From Gemmatimonadales bacterium (GTDB lineage Bacteria; Gemmatimonadota; Gemmatimonadetes; Palauibacterales; Palauibacteraceae), in NCBI GenBank assembly GCA_030608825.1, contig JAUWDL010000118.1, positions 1 to 5,407 of the forward strand: DNA of 5,407 nt, in the 5' to 3' direction. Of this stretch, positions 5,106 to 5,407 are shown one piece after another. How positions within the stretch are numbered: position 1 is the stretch's first letter; the number at the start of each line of letters is the position of its first letter. Under the pieces are notes generated by a model. That model searched no databases. It saw nothing but the letters and a program-made list of their open reading frames with translations, and was not told the origin of the DNA. Made by a program: the position numbers and the translations under genes.

Positions 5106-5407
5106 GCCAGCCCGAGGGGATGCGCGAGAAGCGCTCGGAGGAAGCTCGGGAGTCGGGAGCCGGCACGGACGGCCCTGAAGCCGGTCTCGGGATGACCTCG
5201 CGCCGCGACTTCCTGAAGGTCGTCGGCGATCCAGCCACGGATCTTCCCATCGGTGACACCACCAAAAATCTGAAGTCAGCGGTTGCCGGCGAGACCCACG
5301 AGTACACCGACATGTATCCTGGCATGGCCGCTTCCGCACGCGATGAAGGCTTTACCGAGATTGCCGACTGGTTCGAAACCCTGGCCAAGGCCGAGAAGTC
5401 TCACGCC
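5093..5407 (+). CDS. Partial chimeric ORF: ActB-like Tat N-terminus joined to rubrerythrin C-terminal half
   Basis: An open frame of 105 codons that leaves the window. ATG 5093 overlaps the actA stop by 13 bp; ATG 5120 and ATG 5192 are alternatives. Residues 1-33 are polar and low-complexity. Residues 34-44 (MTSRRDFLKVV) look like a twin-arginine motif, as expected for ActB, the molybdopterin-like/Fe-S subunit that follows ActA. No hydrophobic h-region follows. Instead residues 45-105 read as the second half of a rubrerythrin: GDPATDLPIGDT, then GETHEYTDMYPGMA (66-79) and WFETLAKAEKSHA (93-105), with carboxylates E67 and E70 and an ExxH pair (E101, H104) as candidate diiron ligands. The first two helices and the rest of ActB are absent. 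GC at third positions is about 82% before codon 46 and 68% after it. A chimera, natural or from assembly, is likely. Confidence 0.7.
   Translation, partial: MSLLSQPEGMREKRSEEARESGAGTDGPEAGLGMTSRRDFLKVVGDPATDLPIGDTTKNLKSAVAGETHEYTDMYPGMAASARDEGFTEIADWFETLAKAEKSHA
5225..5407 (+). other. Rubrerythrin-like segment (second half of the ferritin-like domain)
   Basis: About 60 codons matching the family pattern of rubrerythrins, which reduce hydrogen peroxide at a diiron centre in the cytoplasm. Complete proteins of this type have about 80 residues before this point, including a first diiron ExxH helix, and their own DFLKEVGDPAT-like stretch at the point where this segment starts. A cytoplasmic peroxidase half behind a Tat signal makes no functional sense, which supports a foreign origin. 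The segment continues beyond the window. Confidence 0.75.

Noticed and set aside
4479..5339. Minus-strand ORF of 286 codons
   Set aside because: It is antisense to actA, whose five CXXCH sites fix the true frame; the composition is that of a GC-rich shadow.

Overview
The window is GC-rich bacterial DNA. It carries two protein genes and five tRNAs on the minus strand to the left, a further minus-strand cytochrome gene, and a plus-strand respiratory gene start at the right end. The pentaheme ActA of alternative complex III, a Tat-exported SDR-like protein, an ATP/ADP-translocase-like MFS protein and tRNA genes without encoded CCA together suggest Gemmatimonadota or a similar high-GC phylum. That assignment is an inference from gene content, not a measured placement.

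Layout. On the minus strand, an oxidoreductase with a twin-arginine signal (1443-2582) is followed by a 12-TM-type MFS/NTT-like transporter (29-1372, probably starting at an upstream CTG at 1438). The two are likely one transcription unit. Upstream of them is a compact minus-strand tRNA array, in transcription order Val(GAC), Asp(GTC), Ala(CGC), Thr(CGT), Pro(CGG). It has a recognisable sigma70-type promoter (3151-3179), a leader hairpin (3110-3142) and a good intrinsic terminator (2617-2644). Upstream of the array is a diheme c-type cytochrome lipoprotein (3263-4021). It is transcribed divergently, across a 292-bp regulatory gap (4022-4313), from actA (4314-5105).

The respiratory part. ActA has five CXXCH hemes and the typical ActA sequence blocks. 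In alternative complex III operons it is followed by actB, a large molybdopterin-like/iron-sulfur subunit with a Tat motif. Here an ORF does overlap the actA stop and reaches a Tat-like SRRDFLKVV motif, but it then runs in frame into the C-terminal half of a rubrerythrin and leaves the window. Rubrerythrins themselves carry a DFLKEVGDPAT-like segment, so the switch lies exactly where the two families resemble each other. Third-position GC also falls there, from about 82% to about 68% (hand count). A metagenome-assembly chimera or a microhomology recombination is more likely than a designed fusion, but this is the most important thing in the window to check.

I see no CRISPR array, insertion sequence, defence module or other clearly new system.
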